NCBI RefSeq assembly: GCF_044792555.1
Contig: NZ_CP126238.1
Location: forward strand, 3,286,001 to 3,350,000
DNA length: 64,000 bases
Origin: Alicycliphilus denitrificans_A
GTDB taxonomy: Bacteria; Pseudomonadota; Gammaproteobacteria; Burkholderiales; Burkholderiaceae_C
Reading direction: 5' to 3'
Below are positions 35,877 through 43,023 of this stretch, piece by piece. The notes beneath the pieces are model-generated. The model did not search any database. It was not told the origin of the DNA and saw only the letters and a program-made list of their open reading frames with translations. Position 1 is the first letter of the stretch; every line of letters begins with the position of its first letter. Made by a program: the position numbers and the translations under genes.

Positions 35877-37232
35877 ATGAACGCCAATGACCTGTCGGGC
35901 GTGCCAGCCACGCCCACGTCACCCCCATCCACGGGCCTGACGGAGCGCCTGTTCAAGCTGCATGAGCACGGCACCACCGTGCGCACGGAGCTGATCGCGG
36001 GCCTGACGACCTTTTTGACGATGGCCTACATCATCTTCGTCAACCCCTCCATCCTCGGCGACGCCGGCATGCCCAAGGACGCGGTATTCGTCGCCACCTG
36101 CCTGATCGCCGCGCTGGGCTCGGCCATCATGGGCCTGTATGCCAACTACCCCATCGCCATGGCGCCGGGCATGGGCCTCAACGCCTATTTCGCCTACGCC
36201 GTGGTGCTGCACATGGGCTTCACCTGGCAGGCGGCGCTGGGCGCGGTGTTCATCTCGGGCTGCCTGTTCCTGGCCGTGACGCTGCTGGGCCTGCGCGGGC
36301 TCATCATCCGCGGCATTCCGCAGTCGCTGCGCAATGCCATCACCGTGGGCATAGGGCTGTTCCTGGCGCTGATTGCGCTCAAGAGCGCCGGCATCGTCGT
36401 GGGCGACAAGGCCACGCTGGTGACGCTGGGCGACCTGCACTCCGCCCCCGTGATCCTCGCCGTGCTGGGCTTCATCGCCATCGTGGCACTGGACAAGGCG
36501 CGCGTGCCCGGCGCCATCCTGATCGGCATCGTGGGCGTGACCATTGCCTCGTTCTTCTTTGGCGGCAACCAGTTCCACGGGCTGTTCTCGGCACCGCCCT
36601 CGATCGCACCCACCTTTTTGCAGCTCGACATCCACACCGCGCTGACCAAGGGCCTGCTCAACGTGGTGCTGGTGTTCTTCCTGGTCGAGCTGTTCGACGC
36701 CACCGGAACGCTCATGGGCGTGGCCAAGCGCGCGGGCCTGCTGGTGCCCGGCAAGATGGAGCGGCTCAACAAATCGCTGCTGGCCGACAGCAGCGCCATC
36801 TTCGCCGGTGCGCTGCTGGGCACGTCGAGCACCACCGCCTATGTCGAGAGCGCCTCGGGCGTGCAGGCGGGCGGGCGCACCGGGCTCACGGCGCTGACGG
36901 TGGCCGGGCTGTTCCTCGCCTGCCTGTTCATCGCCCCGCTGGCGGGCGTGGTGCCGGCCTACGCCACGGCCCCCGCGCTGTTCTTCGTCGCCTGCCTGAT
37001 GCTGCGCGAGCTCACCGAGCTCGACTGGAACGACTCCACCGAGACCGTGCCCGCCGCCGTCACCGCGCTGATGATGCCCTTCACCTACTCCATCGCCAAC
37101 GGCCTGGCCTTTGGCTTCATCACCTACGCCGGCATCAAGCTGTGCACCGGCCGCGTGCGCGAGGTGCATCCCATGGTGTGGCTCATCGCCGGCGTGTTCC
37201 TGTTCAAATTTTTCTACATAGGAGGGCACTGA
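35877..37232 (+). CDS. NCS2 purine permease (AzgA/GhxP-like)
   Basis: A 451-residue proton-coupled importer of the AzgA-like NCS2 group, for adenine, guanine or hypoxanthine. The family opening is clear: TTVRTELIAGLTTFLTMAYI then FVNPSIL, followed by ANYPIAMAPGMGLNAYFAY, VELFDATGTLMGVAKRAG, and GTSSTTAYVESASGVQAGGRTGLTAL. About 12-14 membrane segments. The start is ATG at 35877 with AAGGAG 10 bases before. Its place between xdhAB and guanine deaminase argues for guanine or hypoxanthine import. A ribosome site for guaD overlaps its 3' end. Confidence 0.92.
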   Translation: MNANDLSGVPATPTSPPSTGLTERLFKLHEHGTTVRTELIAGLTTFLTMAYIIFVNPSILGDAGMPKDAVFVATCLIAALGSAIMGLYANYPIAMAPGMGLNAYFAYAVVLHMGFTWQAALGAVFISGCLFLAVTLLGLRGLIIRGIPQSLRNAITVGIGLFLALIALKSAGIVVGDKATLVTLGDLHSAPVILAVLGFIAIVALDKARVPGAILIGIVGVTIASFFFGGNQFHGLFSAPPSIAPTFLQLDIHTALTKGLLNVVLVFFLVELFDATGTLMGVAKRAGLLVPGKMERLNKSLLADSSAIFAGALLGTSSTTAYVESASGVQAGGRTGLTALTVAGLFLACLFIAPLAGVVPAYATAPALFFVACLMLRELTELDWNDSTETVPAAVTALMMPFTYSIANGLAFGFITYAGIKLCTGRVREVHPMVWLIAGVFLFKFFYIGGH

Positions 37233-37235
37233 GCC

Positions 37236-38522
37236 ATGCCCATGTCGATGCAAGCCTGGCGCGGCCAACTGCTGCGCTTCGATAGCGAAGGCCGGCCCGC
37301 CTACGACAGCGACGGCCTGCTGGTGACCCGGCAGGACGCCGACGGCGTGCGCCGCGTGCTGGACGCCGGCGCCCACGGCGCGGTGGCCGCACGCCATCCA
37401 GGGTTGCCGGTGGAGCACCTGCCCGGCCGGTTGATTGCGCCCGGCTTCATCGACATGCATGTGCATTACCCGCAGCTGGATGTCATCGGCTCGCCCGCGG
37501 ACGGCCTGCTGCCCTGGCTGGAACACTACACCTTCCCGGCCGAGGCGCGCTTTGCCGACCCGGCGCACGCCGCCGAGGTGGCGCGCTTCTTCTTCGACGA
37601 GCTGGCGCGCAACGGCGTGACCACGGCCCTGGCCTTTGCCACCTCGCACCCGGCCTCGGTGGATGCCTTTTTCACCGAGGCGCAGCGGCGCGGCCTGCGC
37701 ATGATCGGCGGCAAGGTGCTGCAGGACCGCCACAGCCCCGACGGCGTGCGCGACCAGACCGAGCAGAGCCTGCTCGACTCCGAGGCGCTGATCCAGCGCT
37801 GGCACGGCCAGGGCCGGCTGGGCTATGCCATCACGCCGCGCTTTGCCCCGTCCTGCTCGGACGCCCAGATGCACGGCGCCGCCGAGCTGGCGCGCCGCCA
37901 CCCGGACACCTGGATTCAATCGCATGTGGCGGAGAACAAGGACGAGGTGCGCTGGGTGCGCGAGCTGTATCCACAGGCGCGCTCCTACCTGGACGTCTAC
38001 CAGCGCTTCGGCCTGCTGCGCCCGCGCGCCGTGTACGCGCACTGCATCCACCTGGACGCGGCAGACCGGCTCTTGATGCACGAGACCCAAACCGCCGCCG
38101 CCGTCAGCCCGACGAGCAACCTGTTCCTCGGCAGCGGCTTCTTCGACTATGCCGCCGCCGCGCGCCACGGCATGCTGCACGGACTGGCAAGCGACGTGGG
38201 CGGCGGCACCAGCTTCAGCCCCTTCCACACCATGCTCGCCGCCTACTACGTCGGGCGCGAGGGGCAGAGCAAGCCGGGCCTGAGCCTGGCGCCTTCGCAG
38301 CTGTGGTGGCAGCACACGGGAGGCGCCGCGCGCGCGCTGGGCCTGGGCGGCGTGGTCGGCACGCTGCAGCCGGGCAGCGAGGCCGACTTCGTCGTGCTCA
38401 ACCCCCAGGCCACGCCGCTGCTGGCGCGCAAGACCGCGCAGGCCAACAGCCTGGAGGAGCTGCTGTTTGCGCTCATCGTGCTGGGCGACGACCGTGTGGT
38501 CGAGCAAGTGGTGGGCGCATAA
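37236..38522 (+). CDS. guaD: guanine deaminase
   Basis: A 428-residue zinc amidohydrolase that deaminates guanine to xanthine, the substrate of XdhAB. Zinc-binding H-x-H is in PGFIDMHVHYPQLD near residue 70; SPADGLLPWLEHYTFPAE is a guanine deaminase hallmark, as are GKVLQDRHSPDGVRD, SHVAENKDEV, AHCIHLD and SDVGGGTSFSPFHTM. Length matches the family. An AGGAGG at the permease 3' end, 11-16 bases upstream, serves this start; ATG at 37242 is an alternative. Confidence 0.95.
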   Translation: MPMSMQAWRGQLLRFDSEGRPAYDSDGLLVTRQDADGVRRVLDAGAHGAVAARHPGLPVEHLPGRLIAPGFIDMHVHYPQLDVIGSPADGLLPWLEHYTFPAEARFADPAHAAEVARFFFDELARNGVTTALAFATSHPASVDAFFTEAQRRGLRMIGGKVLQDRHSPDGVRDQTEQSLLDSEALIQRWHGQGRLGYAITPRFAPSCSDAQMHGAAELARRHPDTWIQSHVAENKDEVRWVRELYPQARSYLDVYQRFGLLRPRAVYAHCIHLDAADRLLMHETQTAAAVSPTSNLFLGSGFFDYAAAARHGMLHGLASDVGGGTSFSPFHTMLAAYYVGREGQSKPGLSLAPSQLWWQHTGGAARALGLGGVVGTLQPGSEADFVVLNPQATPLLARKTAQANSLEELLFALIVLGDDRVVEQVVGA

Positions 38523-38544
38523 GCCCGCGCCCTCTGCGCCGCTG

Positions 38545-38601
38545 CGTCATCCCTGCCCAGCGAAGGCCAGGGCCTGGATTCCCGCTTTCGCGGGAATGAC
38601 G
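38545..38601. repeat. dispersed repeat with ATTCCC-N8-GGGAAT core
   Basis: A 57-bp block with ends CGTCAT and ATGACG, a CCAGGGCCTGG palindrome in the middle and a hairpin ATTCCCGC-TTTC-GCGGGAAT. The core matches the ATTCCC-N8-GGGAAT pattern known as dRS3 in Neisseria and common in betaproteobacteria. It sits in the convergent gap between guaD and the dedA gene and may act as terminator for both. Confidence 0.6.
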
Positions 38602-38629
38602 GGGGTTCAAACATCCCGCAGAAATGCCA

Positions 38630-39274
38630 TCAAACCGGCTGCTGCCGCCCGGCGCGCCAGGCGCCGAAGATGGCGATCAGCCCCGGCACCAGGATCAGGC
38701 CCCAGATGATTTTCTCCAGGTGCTGGCGCACCCAGGGCAGGTTGCCGAAGAAATAGCCCGCCGTGCCAATGCCCAGCACCCAGACCAGGGCCCCCAGCAC
38801 GTTGTAGGCCGTGAACTTGGCACGGCCCATGGCCGCGACCCCCGCCACAAAGGGCGCAAAGGTGCGGATGAAGGGCATGAAGCGTGCCAGCACGATGGTG
38901 ATGCCGCCATAGCGCTCGTAGAACGCATGGGCCTGGTCGAAGGCCCTTTTGTTGAACCAGCGCGAGCCCTCCCACTGGAACACCTTGGGGCCCAGATAGC
39001 GCCCTATCTGGTAGTTGCACTGGTCGCCCAGGATCGCCGCCACCACGAGCAGCGCGCAGGCGAGCGGAAAGTTCAGCAGCCCCGCGCCGCTCAGGGCGCC
39101 GACGATGAACAGCAGCGAATCGCCGGGCAGGAAGGGCATGACCACCACCCCGGTCTCCACGAACACGATGAGGAACAGCAGCGCATACACCCAGGCCCCA
39201 TAGCTGGCGACGAAGGCCTCCAGGTGCTTGTCCACATGCAGGATGAAGTCGATCAGAAACGCAATGATGTCCAC
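38630..39274 (-). CDS. DedA family membrane protein
   Basis: A 214-residue inner membrane protein of the DedA/SNARE-associated family, now thought to include undecaprenyl-phosphate or lipid flippases. Typical segments: GVVVMPFLPGDSLLFIVGAL (49-68), GDQCNYQIGRYLGPKVF near 91, AFYERYGGITIVLARFMPFIRTFAPFVAG near 130 with the conserved Arg-x-x-P, and NVLGALVWV. GTG at 39274 (MDIIAFLID) is chosen because it starts just before the family homology; the longer open frame from an upstream ATG has no homology. The ribosome site is weak. Confidence 0.88.
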   Translation of the reverse strand: MDIIAFLIDFILHVDKHLEAFVASYGAWVYALLFLIVFVETGVVVMPFLPGDSLLFIVGALSGAGLLNFPLACALLVVAAILGDQCNYQIGRYLGPKVFQWEGSRWFNKRAFDQAHAFYERYGGITIVLARFMPFIRTFAPFVAGVAAMGRAKFTAYNVLGALVWVLGIGTAGYFFGNLPWVRQHLEKIIWGLILVPGLIAIFGAWRAGRQQPV

Positions 39275-39421
39275 GGAACAGGCCTTTGGTTTTACGGCGC
39301 GTAATGTACCCGCGCCGGCCCTCTGCGCGCACCGCGCCACGTTCGGAAGATGCTGGCAATTGCTCACACTTGCTCGCAATCGGCAACCAAAACGCAGCAC
39401 ACACTTCACCCTATCACGGCA

Positions 39422-39453
39422 CAGTGCAGGCATGCACGCTTGCGCCTGCACTG
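39422..39453. promoter_or_regulatory. perfect stem-loop upstream of the glycine-zipper lipoprotein
   Basis: CAGTGCAGGC (39422-39431) and GCCTGCACTG (39444-39453) form a perfect 10-bp stem around a 12-base loop, ending 35 bases before the ATG. It can be an operator or a leader RNA hairpin. The rest of 39275-39487 is gene-free and holds promoters for both divergent genes, without clear hexamers. Confidence 0.45.
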
Positions 39454-39487
39454 CGCTATCAATCATCACAGATCAAGGAGAGAGACC

Positions 39488-39742
39488 ATGACCTCGTATC
39501 GCACCCCATCCATCCGCGCCCTGACCGTTGCCGCCGCACTGGTGGCTGCATTCGCGCTGGGCGGCTGCGCCCACCACCCCAGCAATGCCCAGATCGGCAC
39601 GGGCGTGGGCGCGGTGGCCGGCGGCCTGGTGGGCAATGCCGTGTTCGGCTCCACGCTGGGCACGGTCGGCGGCGCGGCCGCCGGCGCCCTGATCGGCAAC
39701 GAGGTGGGCAAGGACAACGACCGCCGCTACCGCCGGCGTTGA
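39488..39742 (+). CDS. glycine-zipper 2TM-type lipoprotein
   Basis: An 84-residue lipoprotein. The signal peptide ends in LGGC (Cys 27). The mature part has two glycine-zipper helices (GTGVGAVAGGLVGNAVFG and GTVGGAAAGALIGNEVGK) as in Lpp/SlyB/OsmB-like small proteins, and a basic tail (DNDRRYRRR). Such proteins sit in the outer membrane and are often induced by envelope or osmotic stress; that role is by family only. AAGGAG stands 8 bases before ATG at 39488. Confidence 0.85.
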   Translation: MTSYRTPSIRALTVAAALVAAFALGGCAHHPSNAQIGTGVGAVAGGLVGNAVFGSTLGTVGGAAAGALIGNEVGKDNDRRYRRR

Positions 39743-39767
39743 GAAACTTGCGCATGGACCCGGCACC

Positions 39768-39773
39768 TACAAT
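39768..39773 (+). promoter_or_regulatory. -10 element (TACAAT) just before mutL
   Basis: TACAAT ends 6 bases before the GTG start of mutL, so a transcript starting 7 bases after the hexamer would begin at or very near the GTG. No ribosome site is possible on such a message. The -35 region is weak. Confidence 0.5.
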
Positions 39774-39779
39774 CGCCGC

Positions 39780-41702
39780 GTGACCGCCCTGCCTCCCGAC
39801 TCCGCCGCTCCCTCTGCCCCCGCCCCGCGCCGCCCGATACGCGACCTGCCCGACGAGCTGATCAGCCAGATTGCCGCGGGCGAGGTGGTCGAGCGCCCCG
39901 CCTCCGCCGTGCGCGAGCTGGTGGACAACGCGCTCGATGCCGGCGCCACACAGGTCACTGTACGCCTGCTGGCCGGCGGCGTGCGCCTGATCGCGGTGGA
40001 GGACGACGGCGCGGGCATCCCGCGGGACGAGCTGCCCGTGGCCCTGCGCCGTCACGCCACCAGCAAGATCACCAGCCTGCACGACCTGGAGTCGGTCGCC
40101 ACCATGGGCTTTCGCGGCGAGGCCCTGGCGGCCATTGCCTCGGTGTCCGAGATGGCGCTGCTGTCGCGCACCGCGCTGCAGGCCAGCGCCTTCATGCTGG
40201 ACGCGCGCAGCGGCGAGCTGCGCCCCGCCGCACGCAGCCAGGGCACGACGGTGGAGGTCAAGGAGCTGTTCTTCTCCACGCCCGCGCGGCGCAAGTTCCT
40301 CAAGACCGACGCCACCGAGCTGGCCCACTGCGTGGAGGCCGTGCGCCGCCACGCGCTGGCGCGGCCCGACGTGGGCTTTGCCATCTGGCACGAGGGCAAG
40401 CTGGTGGAGCAGTGGCGCGCCACCCTCTCCGCCGAAGCCGGCGCAGACGACGGCGCCCAGCAGCAGGCGTTGGAACGCCGCCTGGGCGACGTGCTGGGCG
40501 AGGACTTCATCCGCGACTCCGTGCCCGTGCAGCTGCGCCTGGGCGCCGTCACCGTCACCGGCCGCGCCGGCCTGCCGGACGCGGCGCGCTCGCGCGCGGA
40601 CCAGCAGTTCTGCTACGTGAACGGCCGTTTCGTGCGCGACAAGGTGCTCACGCACGCCGCGCGCAGCGCCTACGAGGACGTGCTGCACGGCCAGAAGCAG
40701 CCGGTGTATGCGCTGTACCTGCAGATCGACCCGCTGCGCGTGGACGTGAACGTGCACCCGACGAAGATCGAGGTGCGCTTTCGCGACAGCCGCGAGGTGC
40801 ACCAGGCCGTGCGCCACGCCGTGGAAAACGCCCTGGCGGCCCCGCGCGCGCAGGCGCTTGCTTCTATTCCTGTAGCCCCTACCGCTGTATCTACGGTAAG
40901 TTCAGACATAAAACATCTTCAAACTCCCATATGGCAAGCGCAAGCAGCTATCAAGTTTGAGGAACGTGCCGGGCACAAGGTCTCCGACCTGCAGGCGCTG
41001 TGGGGCACGCCCGCACCGCAGCCCGCCATGCCAGTGGCCGCCCCGCCGTCCGCGGCGGCCGAGGCACCCCCCTCCCACACCGCCGCCAGCCTGGCCGCAG
41101 CCCCCGCCGAAGGCAGCTGGCCGCTGGGCCGCGCCGTGGCGCAGCTCCATGGCGTCTACATCCTGGCCGAGAGCGCCCAGGGTCTGGTGCTGGTCGATAT
41201 GCATGCGGCGCACGAGCGCATCGTCTACGAGCGGCTCAAGGCCCAGGTGGAACAGGGCGCGCGCCTTGCCAGCCAGCCGCTGCTGATCCCCGCCACCTTC
41301 GCCGCCACGCCCGAAGAGGTGGCCACGGCCGAGTCCCATGCCGACACTTTGGCCCTGCTGGGGCTGGAGGTCGTGCCGTTCTCGCCGCGCACCCTGGCCG
41401 TGCGCGCCGTGCCCAGCACCCTGGCCCAGGGCAACCCGGTGGAGCTGGCGCGCAGCGTGCTGGCCGAGCTGGGCCAGCATGACGCCAGCACCGTGGTGCA
41501 GCGCGCGCGCAATGAAATCCTGGCCACCATGGCCTGCCACGGCGCGGTGCGCGCCAACCGCCGGCTCACCATCGACGAGATGAACGCCCTGCTGCGCCAG
41601 ATGGAGGTCACCGAGCGCAGCGACCAGTGCAACCACGGGCGCCCCACCTGGCGCCAGCTCAGCATGAAAGAGCTGGACGCGCTGTTCTTGCGCGGGCGCT
41701 GA
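39780..41702 (+). CDS. mutL: DNA mismatch repair protein MutL
   Basis: A 640-residue ATPase that couples MutS mismatch recognition to strand removal. The GHKL ATPase domain shows LISQIAAGEVVERPASAVREL, the Mg-ATP Glu and Asn in ELVDNALDAG, DDGAGI and MGFRGEALAAIASV. After a variable linker (about 350-440) comes the dimerisation domain, which holds DMHAAHERIVYE at 473-484. This fits the endonuclease motif D-x-H-A-x2-E-x4-E, and ACHGAVRA and CNHGRPT fit its companion motifs, so this MutL probably nicks DNA itself, unlike E. coli MutL. Start GTG at 39780, likely leaderless. Residues about 358-393 are encoded by AT-rich repeat sequence. Confidence 0.95.
   Translation: MTALPPDSAAPSAPAPRRPIRDLPDELISQIAAGEVVERPASAVRELVDNALDAGATQVTVRLLAGGVRLIAVEDDGAGIPRDELPVALRRHATSKITSLHDLESVATMGFRGEALAAIASVSEMALLSRTALQASAFMLDARSGELRPAARSQGTTVEVKELFFSTPARRKFLKTDATELAHCVEAVRRHALARPDVGFAIWHEGKLVEQWRATLSAEAGADDGAQQQALERRLGDVLGEDFIRDSVPVQLRLGAVTVTGRAGLPDAARSRADQQFCYVNGRFVRDKVLTHAARSAYEDVLHGQKQPVYALYLQIDPLRVDVNVHPTKIEVRFRDSREVHQAVRHAVENALAAPRAQALASIPVAPTAVSTVSSDIKHLQTPIWQAQAAIKFEERAGHKVSDLQALWGTPAPQPAMPVAAPPSAAAEAPPSHTAASLAAAPAEGSWPLGRAVAQLHGVYILAESAQGLVLVDMHAAHERIVYERLKAQVEQGARLASQPLLIPATFAATPEEVATAESHADTLALLGLEVVPFSPRTLAVRAVPSTLAQGNPVELARSVLAELGQHDASTVVQRARNEILATMACHGAVRANRRLTIDEMNALLRQMEVTERSDQCNHGRPTWRQLSMKELDALFLRGR
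40852..40952. repeat. two dispersed repeat arms in the mutL linker
   Basis: The left arm GCGCTTGCTTC-N7-GTAGC (40854-40876) and the right arm GCAAGCGCAAGCAGCTAT (40934-40951) are inverted copies of the same family; GCGCTTGC at the left pairs with GCAAGCGC at the right. The roughly 60 bases between them are strikingly AT-rich for this gene. The frame is kept. The 16-mer at 40934-40949 equals 22174-22189. Confidence 0.65.
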
Positions 41703-41895
41703 AAACCCTGCCTGCGGGCGGATGAGCCAGTGCGGCACTGGCGGGTTGCGGCCATGCGCATGGTTGCACCGGGGCGTGAGCGTTGATCCTTCGCAACAGC
41801 GCTGCCAGCCACGGCCCTTGTTCATCTGCCGTTCACCCCCTGTTGCCTAAGCTGGTTGCCAATCACTCCCCAATGGCGCCCCCACGGACAACACT

Positions 41896-43023
41896 ATGCA
41901 CCTGTCTAGACCACCCCGCAGCACTACGGCGCTGCGCCTGGCCGGCCTGCTCGCCAGCGCGCTGCTGGCCGCGCCCGCCCTGGCCGCCGACACGCCGGCC
42001 CCCATCGCCTGGACGGCGGCCCGGATCGAGGCCGCCGGCGTGCGCACGCAGCAGCTCAGTGCCGGCGCCGGCCAGGCCGGCGCCGGCCTGGTGCTGCAAG
42101 GCCAGGTGGAGCTGCCGCCCCAGGCCACCGAGCTCCTGAGCAGCCCGCTGGCGGGCGTGGTGCAGCAGGTGCTGGTGGCGCCCGGCCAGCGCGTCAAGGC
42201 CGGCGAGGTCGTGGCGCGCCTGACCAGCCCGGAGCTGCTGAGCTGGCAGCGCGAGCTGCTGCAGGCGCAGTCGCAGGCGCGCCTGGCCGCCAGCAAGCTG
42301 GCGCGCGATGAGCAGCTGTACGCCGAGGGCATCATCCCCGGACAGCGCCTGCAAGACAGCCGCGCCGCCAGCGAGCAGGCGCAGCTAGCGTTGCAGGAAC
42401 GCCGCCAGGCACTGCAGGCGCTGGGCCTGGCGGGCGGCGCGCTGCAGGCGCAGCTGGCGCTGCGCGCCGCTGCTGCGGGCACGGTGCTGGAACTGTCGGC
42501 CCTGCCGGGGCAAAGACTGGAGGCCGGCATGCCGGTGGCCCGAATCGCCCGCAGCGGCCAGCTGGCCCTGGTGCTGCAGGCCACGCCCGAGCAGGCCGGC
42601 CGGCTGCGCGTGGGCGATACCCTGAGCATCGCCGGATGCACCAGCCCGGCACGGCTGACGGCCATCACGCCGCAGCTCAACAGCGCCAACCAGTCGGTGC
42701 AGCTGCGCGCCGATTTCACGGCCGCGGAGGACTGCCTGCGGCTGCAGCAGTTCGTCCAAGCCACCGTGCAGGCCGCACCGGCCCAGGCCGGGGCGGCCAC
42801 GACGCTGAGCGTGCCCGCCCAGGCCGTGGTGCGCCAGGAGGGCAAGGCCTATGTGTTCGTGCGCACCCACCAGGGCTTTGTGCCCACCGCCGTGGAGCTG
42901 GGGCCGCAGGGCAACGGCGCCTGGCAGGTGCGCAGCGGCCTGAAAGCGGGCGATGAGGTGGCCGTCTCCGGGACTGCCGCGCTCAAGGGCGCCTGGCTGG
43001 GCCTGGGCAGCGAGGGCAAGTAA
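41896..43023 (+). CDS. heavy-metal RND efflux periplasmic adaptor (CusB/CzcB type)
   Basis: A 375-residue membrane-fusion protein linking the inner membrane pump to the outer membrane factor. Signal peptide to about residue 31 (LLASALLAAPALAA). The biotinyl-lipoyl-like half-motif LLSSPLAGVVQQVLVAPGQRVKAGEVV (read from SSPLAGVV) precedes a helical hairpin (about 105-170, LSWQRELLQAQSQARLAASK) and beta-barrel domains. No Met- or His-rich metal-binding N-terminus is seen, so the metal cannot be named. First gene of a four-gene operon; the 193 bases upstream hold no gene and no obvious operator. Confidence 0.9.
   Translation: MHLSRPPRSTTALRLAGLLASALLAAPALAADTPAPIAWTAARIEAAGVRTQQLSAGAGQAGAGLVLQGQVELPPQATELLSSPLAGVVQQVLVAPGQRVKAGEVVARLTSPELLSWQRELLQAQSQARLAASKLARDEQLYAEGIIPGQRLQDSRAASEQAQLALQERRQALQALGLAGGALQAQLALRAAAAGTVLELSALPGQRLEAGMPVARIARSGQLALVLQATPEQAGRLRVGDTLSIAGCTSPARLTAITPQLNSANQSVQLRADFTAAEDCLRLQQFVQATVQAAPAQAGAATTLSVPAQAVVRQEGKAYVFVRTHQGFVPTAVELGPQGNGAWQVRSGLKAGDEVAVSGTAALKGAWLGLGSEGK

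Noticed and set aside
35919..38507. 862-codon open frame on the minus strand across the purine permease and guaD
   Set aside because: Antisense to two clear genes; composition is that of a shadow frame, with no recognisable motif.
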